Below, in pieces: positions 1 through 7,462 of a stretch of DNA of 10,447 nucleotides. The notes under the pieces were generated by a model. That model was not told the DNA's origin, searched no databases, and saw nothing but the letters and a program-made list of their open reading frames with translations. The DNA is taken from the NCBI GenBank assembly GCA_938039305.1, contig CALHUZ010000430.1:1-10447 (forward strand), given 5' to 3'. This stretch comes from an uncultured Saprospiraceae bacterium. Lineage in GTDB: Bacteria; Bacteroidota; Bacteroidia; Chitinophagales; Saprospiraceae. How positions within the stretch are numbered: position 1 is the stretch's first letter; each line of letters starts with the position of its first letter. The translations under genes and the position numbers were made by a program.

Positions 1-37
1 TCTTATCAAATATCTTAACAATTCATTCTAAATTCAA

Positions 38-964
38 ATGAGATTAGTATTCCAGCTTTCCTTAGCCCTCTGTCTATTCAGCAGCTCAGCATGTGCACAG
101 AGCCAAAGCAAGCCACTTCCTATCATCATAGACGCAGATACTGCTAATGAGGTAGACGACCTTTTTGCGTTAGTAAGAGCTATCATTGCTCCAGAGTTAG
201 ACATCAAAGGGATTACCTCTGCACAGTTTCATATATCACCATTGGCGAGCGACACTTCTGCCTTGGAAAGTCATAAAATCAATCAAGATATCATTCGTCT
301 ACTGGAGAGACCAGATATCCCTTTGCTTTTAGGAAGTAATGAGTGGCTAAAAGATGCAGAGACACCTGCACCATCTGAAGCATCACAATTCATTATAGAT
401 CAAGCTCACAAACACTCAGCAATAGCTCCTTTGCATATAGCCATCTTAGGCCCGTGTACTAACATAGCATCTGCTATCCTTCAAGATTCTACGATCGTCC
501 CTAAGATTTATGTACACTACCTTGGTTTTTGGCATACACCAGAGACGAATGTCTATAATAAAATAGAATTCAATTCTGGTAATGATTTCTTCGCTGTCAA
601 TCTTCTACTCAACAATAAAGACCTACGCTTTGATGTCATGACTGCAACTACAAGTCAGCATTTAGTATTCGATCGGTCAGTTATGGAAAATCATCTGAAG
701 GGCAAAGGAGGTATTGCAGATTACTTAAGTGATAGATGGGACACTTATGAAAGATGGTTTTTAAAAGATGATCCTAAAAAATTAAAATGGATCATGTGGG
801 ACGTTGCAATACTTCAAGCACTCATACATCCTCACCTTGCTGAGAAAGAGACATTTGACACCCCTTCAGAAAATACAAAAAGGGAGATTGAGATCTATAC
901 AAAAATCGATGTTCCTGCTATGGAAGCGGACTATTGGAAAAGCTTGAATGAAATTATAAAGTGA
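38..964 (+). CDS. Exported inosine-uridine-type nucleoside hydrolase family protein
   Basis: A 308-aa protein of the nucleoside hydrolase (IUNH) superfamily, which hydrolyses the N-glycosidic bond of ribonucleosides using a Ca2+ bound by N-terminal aspartates. The motif DADTANEVDDLFAL (residues 32-45) matches the family's DTDxxxDD calcium-binding signature. GPCTNIASAI (138-147) and EFNSGND (177-183) match the conserved GPLTN and EFN regions. MWDVAIL (253-259) sits where the HD motif of classical enzymes is expected, so Trp254 replaces the usual His. From memory, purine-specific IAG hydrolases also use Trp there. An N-terminal hydrophobic segment (residues 2-18) ends in SSAC, which allows either a lipoprotein Cys19 (a poor lipobox, with Ser at -3) or a type I cleavage site, so the protein is probably periplasmic or envelope-bound. 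The ATG at 38 gives an intact signal peptide and has no Shine-Dalgarno, as is normal in Bacteroidota. Family assignment is confident; substrate is inferred. Confidence 0.88.
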   Translation: MRLVFQLSLALCLFSSSACAQSQSKPLPIIIDADTANEVDDLFALVRAIIAPELDIKGITSAQFHISPLASDTSALESHKINQDIIRLLERPDIPLLLGSNEWLKDAETPAPSEASQFIIDQAHKHSAIAPLHIAILGPCTNIASAILQDSTIVPKIYVHYLGFWHTPETNVYNKIEFNSGNDFFAVNLLLNNKDLRFDVMTATTSQHLVFDRSVMENHLKGKGGIADYLSDRWDTYERWFLKDDPKKLKWIMWDVAILQALIHPHLAEKETFDTPSENTKREIEIYTKIDVPAMEADYWKSLNEIIK

Positions 965-1012
965 AATTATATTTCAGATGAATAACGCCGTGTAAAATCT
1001 GCCTATCTGCTA

Positions 1013-1050
1013 TTCTAATTAAGCTGTAGTACAGCAAAACGTTATTAGAA
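1013..1050. terminator. Stem-loop between convergent genes, possible weak terminator
   Basis: A nested hairpin. The outer arms TTCTAAT (1013-1019) and ATTAGAA (1044-1050) pair over 7 bp. The inner arms GCTGT and ACAGC (1023-1027, 1031-1035) pair around AGT. It lies in the 143-bp gap between two genes that converge on it, where a bidirectional terminator would be expected. There is no proper U-tract on either side, so the function is inferred from position only. Confidence 0.3.
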
Positions 1051-1107
1051 ATTCAAATCAACTTATAAAACCTCTTAACCCCATAAAACATACGAAACCT
1101 ATTAAAC

Positions 1108-1935
1108 TCAGCTCCCTTCCAAAACCCAAAAGTCATTCACCATCTCCAAGTTCTCATCCCACACTAATGACATAGCTCCAATGATCTCTGCTTCACTATG
1201 GACAATGCTCACTTTCGCTTCCATCGTCCCTTTGGGCTTGTCTTGGATATTCAGATAATAATTCACACTTTCTCTTTCAAAAGACAAATGATCGAGTGTC
1301 GTCCCTGATGGAAAATCACTTATTAGATCACTAAATTCTTCTGCGTTTGCAGGATCGAATATCTTAATTACCCACTCGTTAATATGTTCATCTAACTTAT
1401 CAAATAACACATCGCTGTCGTGCTTGATTAGCGCATCCCCGTTTGATTCACCCTCTACTGTAAGAATATTAGGCCAAATTATAGTTTCGTCATCTTCCCA
1501 AAGTGGAGTCATTTGAATTTCTGACAGCTTATCATTCTCAAACCAAAAGTCTATACCGATCTCTCCGACACTAATCACTTTATGGTTCGGAATTTCGATA
1601 CTGGCGCTATCTTCAATCTGTAAATCTTTATATCCTAATTTTTGCAGACTTTTCTTAACATCTTTAATTGATTGATTCACGGTGATTGCATCCATGAAAC
1701 TAAATTTAGCAGAGGTAGTCGAGATAATATCCAATTTCCATTCATCCTCTTGACTAAAACTAATAGACAACTCCAAGTCTTCATAGTGCCAATTTTCAGT
1801 CCCATCATCACCTTCTTCTGAGTGAGCAAAGATTTCGATTTCATTAGGCACTCCCAATATTCGTCTGACTTGAGATGAGAGCATACCAAACTGAACCTCC
1901 CCAATACCTATACCTGATGTTATGTTGTTTTTCAT
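1108..1935 (-). CDS. Uncharacterised protein with two BamE/SmpA-like modules
   Basis: A 275-aa acidic protein without signal peptide or membrane segment, so probably cytoplasmic. I cannot assign a function. Residues 8-33 (GIGIGEVQFGM, then VRRILGVPNEIE) have the G-x-x-x-F-G-M / V-xx-I-L-G-x-P pattern of small BamE/SmpA-like folds, followed by a strand-rich part ending in LELSISF. A second, more diverged copy seems to follow at about 84-145 (VNQSIKDVKKSLQKLGY, then GIDFWFENDKLSEIQ). The C-terminal half (about 150-275) is a separate unrecognised domain ending in NDFWVLEGS. The ORF can be extended to a TTG at 2010, but those 25 residues look noncoding, while ATG 1935 starts just before the conserved block, so I chose 1935. 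Proteins of this general look are sometimes immunity or accessory proteins, but no toxin gene is next to it. It lies downstream of the DUF4174 gene in the same orientation, 127 bp apart. Confidence 0.75.
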   Translation of the reverse strand: MKNNITSGIGIGEVQFGMLSSQVRRILGVPNEIEIFAHSEEGDDGTENWHYEDLELSISFSQEDEWKLDIISTTSAKFSFMDAITVNQSIKDVKKSLQKLGYKDLQIEDSASIEIPNHKVISVGEIGIDFWFENDKLSEIQMTPLWEDDETIIWPNILTVEGESNGDALIKHDSDVLFDKLDEHINEWVIKIFDPANAEEFSDLISDFPSGTTLDHLSFERESVNYYLNIQDKPKGTMEAKVSIVHSEAEIIGAMSLVWDENLEMVNDFWVLEGS

Positions 1936-2062
1936 TATGCTACTTGTATCATTTGACTTAAAGAATCTAACACCTGGTCGATAATCAGATATATGTGATA
2001 TGCATGGCAAAGTTAATCCGTTTATTCATCATGCCATAGATGATCTTATAGAAACAGGATAT

Positions 2063-2509
2063 TCATCCACCTTCTTTAGTCCTTATTTCTCGTTTTCTCA
2101 TTGGCATACCATCTATTATAGAAAATAGGGCTTCTTTAGTCAGAATAGCTGACTGACGCAGCTTTACACCTCCATCTAAACCTATAAGAATTACTCCAAA
2201 ACCTAATTTAGCTTGATCAAGTATCGACGATAGTTCGCGATTATTAATCTTTGTCCATTTTCCACTTTTCGAAATCCCATTTCTATACTCCAAACCATTT
2301 ACCTGATAGACAATCAGCTTTCTTTCTTGTAAATCGATCTTGCTATTTTGTAATTCGGCCATTTGAGCTTGATACAACTCATTGTCCAAATCATCGACAC
2401 TTATAACCAGGATACGATGTTCCCACTGATGACTTCCTATCTCTTGAGAATATATATCACCAACAAAAATGAATGATAAAAAGTATAGCACCCAACTTAA
2501 ATACTGCAT
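2063..2509 (-). CDS. Exported DUF4174 domain protein
   Basis: A 148-aa protein with a signal peptide (hydrophobic residues 5-17, likely cleavage near Tyr20-Ser21-Gln22) and one DUF4174 domain. The family's features are visible. A tryptophan (29) precedes an RILVISV strand (32-38). A polar helix with QMAELQNSKIDLQERKL (49-65) follows. A VILIGLDGGVKLRQS strand-turn motif (106-120) comes next, then a closing helix and the IIDGMPMRKREIR tail (131-143) that is highly characteristic of the family. The biochemical role of DUF4174 is not established. The overall thioredoxin-like strand pattern is suggestive, but there is no CxxC. The protein is probably periplasmic. ATG 2509 begins the signal peptide directly. 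It precedes the 275-aa gene in the same orientation, but the 127-bp gap leaves cotranscription open. Confidence 0.85.
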   Translation of the reverse strand: MQYLSWVLYFLSFIFVGDIYSQEIGSHQWEHRILVISVDDLDNELYQAQMAELQNSKIDLQERKLIVYQVNGLEYRNGISKSGKWTKINNRELSSILDQAKLGFGVILIGLDGGVKLRQSAILTKEALFSIIDGMPMRKREIRTKEGG

Positions 2510-2824
2510 GTCGTCCTAACCATTGTGATTTAATGATGATAACGAAATATACTTAGTAAGGTTGTATCACTACGATTTTCAACGTCATACAATAATGAAG
2601 GTTAGAAAAACTTATCAAACATGTGAATCAATCCTAATCAAGTCATCGATCGTTAAGCACAAGGATTTATACATCATTAGGTCCTAATCAACGTCTTTAT
2701 TGTTGTCAAAAAGCTCATTTCAAACATATATGTAGCACGTCTAAAACTTTAACAATTTATTTATTCACAAAGCAAACGTATCGAACGTCCTATATAGTGA
2801 AGTTGTCAATCTAACAAGGATGTT

Positions 2825-2862
2825 AAAAAATGAATAGCCCCCTCTCTATAAGGCACTATTCA
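2825..2862 (-). terminator. Intrinsic terminator candidate, minus strand
   Basis: Read on the minus strand, TGAATA-(GT)-GCC pairs with GGC-TATTCA around a 12-nt loop, giving a 9-bp stem with a 2-nt bulge, followed at once by six T (2830-2825). This is the classic layout of a Rho-independent terminator. It lies about 430 bp beyond the stop of the hybrid regulator gene and about 315 bp ahead of the DUF4174 start. It either ends a long 3' untranslated region of the regulator mRNA or ends a separate small minus-strand transcript. Confidence 0.6.
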
Positions 2863-3014
2863 GTCTATAGCTTGCGGTAAATAAATGAATACACCCGTTT
2901 TTTCATGTTCCATATTTAGGAATGCAGGTATGTCAAAAACGCGTACGCATGGGCCGATGAAGATTGCTTGACAATTCCTTTTTATCTAAATTTGAACTGA
3001 AAGAAAGGACTATT

Positions 3015-3033
3015 GCATACTATACTTGTATGC
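3015..3033. repeat. Short inverted repeat GCATAC/GTATGC
   Basis: Perfect 6-bp arms, GCATAC (3015-3020) and GTATGC (3028-3033), are separated by 7 nt. This could be a small hairpin or a dyad protein-binding site. There is no neighbouring gene start to support an operator role. Confidence 0.3.
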
Positions 3034-3079
3034 CGCATCAACCAAAGAGATATCTTATTCTAAAGATGTTTTCACGGAG

Positions 3080-3099
3080 GGATTAGTTAATATTAATCC
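3080..3099. repeat. Small hairpin beside the plus-strand terminator
   Basis: GGATTAGT (3080-3087) pairs with ATTAATCC (3092-3099), including one G-T pair, around a 4-nt loop. It stands 9 nt before the stronger hairpin at 3109, so a plus-strand transcript would carry two consecutive stem-loops at its 3' end, an arrangement seen in small RNAs. Confidence 0.35.
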
Positions 3100-3108
3100 A
3101 GGGATTTT

Positions 3109-3139
3109 AGGAGGTTAACTTAGCGGTTAGCCTCCTTTT
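3109..3139 (+). terminator. Strong 12-bp hairpin, plus-strand terminator candidate
   Basis: AGGAGGTTAACT (3109-3120) pairs over its full 12 bp (two G-T pairs) with GGTTAGCCTCCT (3125-3136) around the tetraloop TAGC, followed by three more T after the stem. On the minus strand the hairpin is followed by TAAAATC, so the plus orientation is favoured. No annotated plus-strand gene ends here, which implies an unannotated plus-strand transcript, or a structure that works on the 3' side of the regulator mRNA by another means. Confidence 0.5.
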
Positions 3140-3210
3140 CATTAACAACTCATCATATCAAGCTATAGCGTATATGATTGTTAAAAAACATCAAATGAGT
3201 CTTTGGTTAA

Positions 3211-3222
3211 TCAGAATTCTGA
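3211..3222. promoter_or_regulatory. 12-bp perfect palindrome
   Basis: TCAGAATTCTGA is a perfect 12-bp palindrome, 68 bp beyond the stop codon of the hybrid regulator. Perfect palindromes of this length can be dimeric regulator sites. With no promoter in view, its role is unknown and chance remains possible. Confidence 0.25.
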
Positions 3223-3289
3223 GAAAAGGAGTTGCGCGTAGCTATATAAAGTGATTAATACAAGCGAATCATCTAAAACAAATGACGTA

Positions 3290-6200
3290 TCAAGCTTCTA
3301 CATACAGAGTAGATACGAACTTCGATGGTGATATATCGAATTCCTTTTTAAAAGCCCGACTAAAAGAATTCGGGATATCGAAGCCTACCTTATGTGCAAC
3401 CTCTCCTATAGAGTACTTACCTAACATAAGTAGCTCTTTAGCCTTGTTCATCCTATAGGACTTCAAGAGATCAATAGGTTTCTTCCCTGTGAGTTGTTTT
3501 ATCTTCCTAATAAAATGCATATGGCTCAAATCAGCCAATTTGCACATCGAATCAACATTAAAACTGGAATCAGCATAGTTTTCATCCATAGCCTTTGAAA
3601 GCTTATAGAGCAGATCTTGCTCCTCAGAAAGAGCCACCTCTTTTTTTGGACTCAGGATATAATCCTTTAAATATATTTCACGTAAGTCTCTTCTTTGCTT
3701 AAGCAGGTTTCTAATCCTGGCGAGTAATAGCTCCACTCTAAATGGCTTAGACAAATAGCTATCCGTCCCAAGGTTATAACCTTCTAAAACACTTTCTTCT
3801 AATGCCTTAGCGGACAGTATGATAATTGGAATATGACTTGTCTTAAAATTACTTCTTATACTACTTACAAAGTCAAACCCATTCATTTTAGGCATCATGA
3901 CATCGCTGATAACCAAATCGATATCATAGTCTTTTACCATTTTTAGCCCTTCAAGTCCATTTGATGCTTTATATACTTGGTACTGGCCTTTGAGTGCACT
4001 TTCTAAAAAATACAATATATCCTCGTCGTCATCAACAATCAAAACACTATACGAATCATTATTGACGTAATCGCTTTTGTCTAAAGAGTCATGATACATC
4101 CCCATTAAAATTTCACTTTCCTGCTTGGCAAAATCAAGACTAGGCTCTAATGATCGAGGATTCGTTTCTTGAAGATAGTATGGTAATGTAATGACAAACT
4201 GAGTCAAGTCAGGATCGCTCGCCACATCAATTTTCCCATTCATCATTCCAATCAACTCTTTGACGTATTGAAGACCGATACCAGAGCTATTCGTGTAATT
4301 ATTTTTCTGATCAGACGTATAAAAATTCTTAAAGATATGCTCCATATTATCTTCACTTATCCCTACACCTGTATCACTTACAACTATTTTAACATGTCCG
4401 CCATCTGTATCCAAAGGCTTGACATTTAACATCTTATCCTCTACAATAGATACTGATATACGATCCCCTTCTGAAGTATGCTTGAATGAATTCGACAGTA
4501 AATTCACCGTTATTTTTTCCAGCTTATCAGGATCCATATAAATATATTCACTATTTAATTCATCCTGGAATTCTAATTTAATATTCCTTCTAAGCGCCAG
4601 ATCTTCAAAAAGGTCGACAATGCCTTTTACATGACGACTCAAGTTTATTTTTTCGTTTTTAATTTCAATTGTACACTCTTCTATCCTTCTTATTTCCAAC
4701 AACTGATCAATCAACTTCACTAACCTTAATGCGTTTCTATTTATGATAGAATAAAGTCGATTCTTATTTTTTTGGTTTAAATATGCTCCATCTTTAACCA
4801 ACTGCTCTGCAGGACCTATAATGAGGGAAAGAGGAGTTCTAAGCTCATGTGATATATTAGTAAAAAAGTTAACCTTGGCTTTGGAGAGATTATCAATTTC
4901 TGCAACAAGTAATTCCAATTGATCTCGCTGCTGCTTGATTTCATTATTTTGAACCTGATTCCTTAGGCCTCTAATTTCAAGCTTTTCATTGGCCTTCACA
5001 AGATTTGAATTTAGAGTCTTTAATCTTTTTCGCTTTGAAGTAAGTTTGTAACTAAAACAACCGTACAGAGCTCCGACAAGGATCATTAGTATTATAAACC
5101 AAAGTCTTTGCCATACAGGCGCTAAAACACTAAACTCGACACTTGCTGGTGATGGATCGATATTAAAGTCTCTGTCTCGTGCCTTTACTTTAAAACTATG
5201 TCTTCCTTTGGCCAAATTTTCAAAACTAACCTGATTTGACGAAGTGAATGGAGACCATGGTTCATTATCAATTTGATACGAATATGTCAATTCATCGGCA
5301 GGTGTATCAGAGAAATAATCACTACCGTCCCAAGTAATAAGTGCCTTTCCAGCTGTAGATACCTTCTGTTGATAAAAACCAATTTTAGTCTGTGGAAAAG
5401 ATATCTCTCCATTATAGTAAGTAGTATGATATTTCCAATCAGGCTTTACACCCGACTTGTTATAAATTGCCCTAAGGTTCCAACTTCTTGAAACATGGTT
5501 AATCCAAATAGAATTTTCCTCGCCTTCAATAATTGAACCTCCCTCAAAGTCTAAATTATACTCTTCCGGAAACAAATCCTTCGCCCAGTTGACTCCATCA
5601 AAACGGCAGATTCCATTTTCAGTAGCAACTATAATATTATCATCAGAAATAGCCTCAATACTAATTATCGTGTTACTAGATAAACCATCTTTCATTGTAT
5701 AATTGGTCCAAGATGTACCATCAAACAAAAACACACCATAGAACCTAGAGCCAACTAATAATAAATCTTCAGTACTCTCAACTACATTGACAAATTGATT
5801 GAGTTCACCTATTGAAGATTCTTGCCAACTTAAGCCATCATAGAACAATAGTCTCGATCCTCCAATCCAAATTTTGCCATCAGGTGATTCTGCTATACCA
5901 TATACGCCGGTTTTATTCAATCCATTTCGATGCGACTTGTGATGTATAATTTCAAAATTTTGACCAGTCGGGTTTCTTAGCTCTACAACACCACTAAAAA
6001 AGCCATCTTTTTTCTTTGCATCTACTGCACCACCAAACCATAAAGTGCCATTGCTGGATTCGAATACCGCTCTATAATCTATAGACCATGATAGTTCTGG
6101 AAATGAATGTTTAGACCATTTTCCATTTTCAAATAAAGCAATTGTTGCTATTCCTTTATCTGAACCAGTTACCCATATTTGTTCTTTGGAAGTATACAAC

Positions 6201-7453
6201 ATGGATATCGGAGCATCTAAAAGGTCATCACTCTGATCATATGCTATCCACTTTCCATCACTATTGACAACTACTTCTCCTTCTTCAGACAAAAACCATT
6301 GAGCACCTTTTGCATCTTGAAATTGATAGCTGAGCCCTTCATAAGTTATATGGTCCTCTAAGTTCAAATCCAACATAACCATATTAGATTTATACCCAGC
6401 GATCCATAGTTCATTGCTTGAGCTCTTTTTCATCCTGATGCGATTAGCGGGAATAGGATACTGCGGAGCGCTATATCTGTACCATTTCTCATTTTTATAT
6501 TCATTCACTGCGGCCAATCCACTAATCCATATCGTTCCATCCTCAGATTGAAGTATATCAAACATGACTTCATCACCACCCAACTTCTTAGCCAAACTAA
6601 TAGTCTCCCAACTTGTGCCATCAAAAACAGCTATGCCCTTATTAGAGCTAAAGTTTATCACCCAAATATTTCCATCCTGTGTTAAAAGAAATTTTTGGAA
6701 GTCTCCAAAACCTACCCTTTCGTTGCTTTCCCACTTTTCAATTGCATTGATGCTATTGTTACATATAGAAGATCTATCGATCTTGATAATTTCTCCAACT
6801 CCTTCATTCTTTGTTAAAGCCAACCAAAAGCTATCTTCAGTTTCTAACACGTCTGTTAAAGACAAAAAGTCGTTTTCATTAGACTGCCCCTCAGCCTCTG
6901 GGAATTCTATGATATTCGCGTTGGGAAAAGACTTCTTCAAAGCGGTCGCCTTAGATGCGGATGTAACTATTCTTAAATCATAATCCTTGAATATAAATAA
7001 GCCCCAGTTCGTACAAGCTGCCAAAGCTCTTTCGTCAGATATCTTAATTATCTGAGACATTTCAATATTTAGGGATTTAGGTATATCAAAAAGTGTTGAC
7101 CACTCATTATCCTCATATTGAAATATCCCGTCAACATTTGTCGCATAGACAGTTTCTCCATTTATATGCAAGTGATCAGCAACCTTATCTGTTACCAAAT
7201 CGTAGCCTTTATGATTTGTCCAGCTATAGCCATCATATGACAATATGCCATAATTACTACTTATCCACATCGTCTTATTACTCCCTTCAGCCATATATCT
7301 GATGGCATGCCCGTCAAGCTCTTTGAGCTTTGTCCATCTTATGGATTCGTCAAGAGGATTTGCTAGTTTCGGAATATAATTTCGAAACGCCTCAGCTTCA
7401 TATGAGCCCAACAAAACCAAGAAACTCAACAATAAAAAACACTTAAATCTCAT
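3290..7453 (-). CDS. Hybrid two-component system sensor/regulator (HTCS type)
   Basis: A 1387-aa one-polypeptide signalling protein. In order (numbered from ATG 7453): signal peptide (1 to about 22), a periplasmic sensor of about 14 blade repeats with IWI/LWF/DGxSW motifs (about 40-680) as in two seven-bladed Reg_prop propellers, Y_Y_Y domain (about 700-777), one membrane helix (about 784-803), coiled coil, HisKA with NISHELRTPLSLI (phospho-acceptor His869), HATPase_c with NLLSNSFKHT (984-993), DTGVGI (1027-1032) and GIGL (1058-1061), receiver with VDDDED (1140-1145), phospho-acceptor Asp1184 in SDVMMPKMNG and Lys1236 in SKPF, then a C-terminal AraC HTH (about 1290-1385). All catalytic residues are present. 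Family members sense glycan fragments in the periplasm and activate polysaccharide utilisation genes. No such genes are nearby, so ligand and targets are unknown. The frame can be extended to a TTG at 7492, but ATG 7453 begins a proper signal peptide and lies just behind a promoter-like sequence. Confidence 0.95.
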   Translation of the reverse strand: MRFKCFLLLSFLVLLGSYEAEAFRNYIPKLANPLDESIRWTKLKELDGHAIRYMAEGSNKTMWISSNYGILSYDGYSWTNHKGYDLVTDKVADHLHINGETVYATNVDGIFQYEDNEWSTLFDIPKSLNIEMSQIIKISDERALAACTNWGLFIFKDYDLRIVTSASKATALKKSFPNANIIEFPEAEGQSNENDFLSLTDVLETEDSFWLALTKNEGVGEIIKIDRSSICNNSINAIEKWESNERVGFGDFQKFLLTQDGNIWVINFSSNKGIAVFDGTSWETISLAKKLGGDEVMFDILQSEDGTIWISGLAAVNEYKNEKWYRYSAPQYPIPANRIRMKKSSSNELWIAGYKSNMVMLDLNLEDHITYEGLSYQFQDAKGAQWFLSEEGEVVVNSDGKWIAYDQSDDLLDAPISMLYTSKEQIWVTGSDKGIATIALFENGKWSKHSFPELSWSIDYRAVFESSNGTLWFGGAVDAKKKDGFFSGVVELRNPTGQNFEIIHHKSHRNGLNKTGVYGIAESPDGKIWIGGSRLLFYDGLSWQESSIGELNQFVNVVESTEDLLLVGSRFYGVFLFDGTSWTNYTMKDGLSSNTIISIEAISDDNIIVATENGICRFDGVNWAKDLFPEEYNLDFEGGSIIEGEENSIWINHVSRSWNLRAIYNKSGVKPDWKYHTTYYNGEISFPQTKIGFYQQKVSTAGKALITWDGSDYFSDTPADELTYSYQIDNEPWSPFTSSNQVSFENLAKGRHSFKVKARDRDFNIDPSPASVEFSVLAPVWQRLWFIILMILVGALYGCFSYKLTSKRKRLKTLNSNLVKANEKLEIRGLRNQVQNNEIKQQRDQLELLVAEIDNLSKAKVNFFTNISHELRTPLSLIIGPAEQLVKDGAYLNQKNKNRLYSIINRNALRLVKLIDQLLEIRRIEECTIEIKNEKINLSRHVKGIVDLFEDLALRRNIKLEFQDELNSEYIYMDPDKLEKITVNLLSNSFKHTSEGDRISVSIVEDKMLNVKPLDTDGGHVKIVVSDTGVGISEDNMEHIFKNFYTSDQKNNYTNSSGIGLQYVKELIGMMNGKIDVASDPDLTQFVITLPYYLQETNPRSLEPSLDFAKQESEILMGMYHDSLDKSDYVNNDSYSVLIVDDDEDILYFLESALKGQYQVYKASNGLEGLKMVKDYDIDLVISDVMMPKMNGFDFVSSIRSNFKTSHIPIIILSAKALEESVLEGYNLGTDSYLSKPFRVELLLARIRNLLKQRRDLREIYLKDYILSPKKEVALSEEQDLLYKLSKAMDENYADSSFNVDSMCKLADLSHMHFIRKIKQLTGKKPIDLLKSYRMNKAKELLMLGKYSIGEVAHKVGFDIPNSFSRAFKKEFDISPSKFVSTLYVEA

Positions 7454-7462
7454 AATCAGGAG

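Larger units (their letters stand above)
2865..3168. repeat. Widely spaced 10-bp inverted repeat
   Basis: CTATAGCTTG at 2865-2874 is the exact reverse complement of CAAGCTATAG at 3159-3168. The repeats bracket a 304-bp segment that also contains the plus-strand hairpin. The match stops sharply after 10 bp on both sides, and no target-site duplication is evident outside. It could be the ends of a decayed small non-autonomous element or a chance match in AT-rich DNA. Confidence 0.25.
2510..3289. other. 780-bp gene-free region rich in hairpins
   Basis: No convincing gene was found on either strand. The left part (2510-2820) is plain AT-rich sequence that should contain the promoter of the DUF4174 gene; I found no clear -7 element. 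A spaced repeat TTGTAT/ATACAA sits at 2562-2567 and 2587-2592. The right part (2825-3222) holds several structures listed separately: a minus-strand terminator-type hairpin, a plus-strand terminator-type hairpin, a 10-bp inverted repeat bracketing 2865-3168, a GCATAC/GTATGC repeat and a 12-bp palindrome. Two short open frames exist here: 28 codons from ATG 2885 to TGA 2971 (+), and a start-less 40-codon frame 2996-3118 (+) ending in the residues NPGILGG. Neither is recognisable; they could be gene remnants or chance. The region could encode one or more small RNAs. Confidence 0.6.

Noticed and set aside
1677..1904. Minus-strand open frame of 75 codons overlapping the 275-aa gene
   Set aside because: It lies in another frame of the same strand within a gene whose protein shows a coherent domain pattern.
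1936..2010. Upstream extension of the 275-aa protein to a TTG start
   Set aside because: The 25 extra residues have no conserved character, and ATG 1935 stands just before the conserved block.
2544..2551. Possible minus-strand -7 box TATATTTC for the DUF4174 gene
   Set aside because: It misses the final G and has no TTG at acceptable spacing, so it was not listed as a promoter.
2562..2592. TTGTAT/ATACAA spaced repeat upstream of the DUF4174 gene
   Set aside because: Six-base AT-rich arms with a 19-nt spacer are expected by chance; no promoter was recognised beside it.
2510..3289. Possible tRNA, tmRNA, CRISPR or insertion sequence in the long intergenic region
   Set aside because: There is no cloverleaf, no regularly spaced direct repeat and no transposase fragment; only hairpins and one weak inverted repeat pair are present.
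5273..5491. Plus-strand open frame of 72 codons inside the hybrid regulator gene
   Set aside because: It is antisense to a long gene with continuous conserved domains and its translation has no recognisable protein features.
6564..6983. Plus-strand open frame of 139 codons inside the sensor part of the hybrid regulator
   Set aside because: It is antisense to well-formed beta-propeller repeats. Its Ser/Leu-rich translation is typical of a shadow frame.
7093..7302. Plus-strand open frame of 69 codons
   Set aside because: It is antisense to the N-terminal propeller of the hybrid regulator; the His/Tyr/Ser-rich translation looks random.
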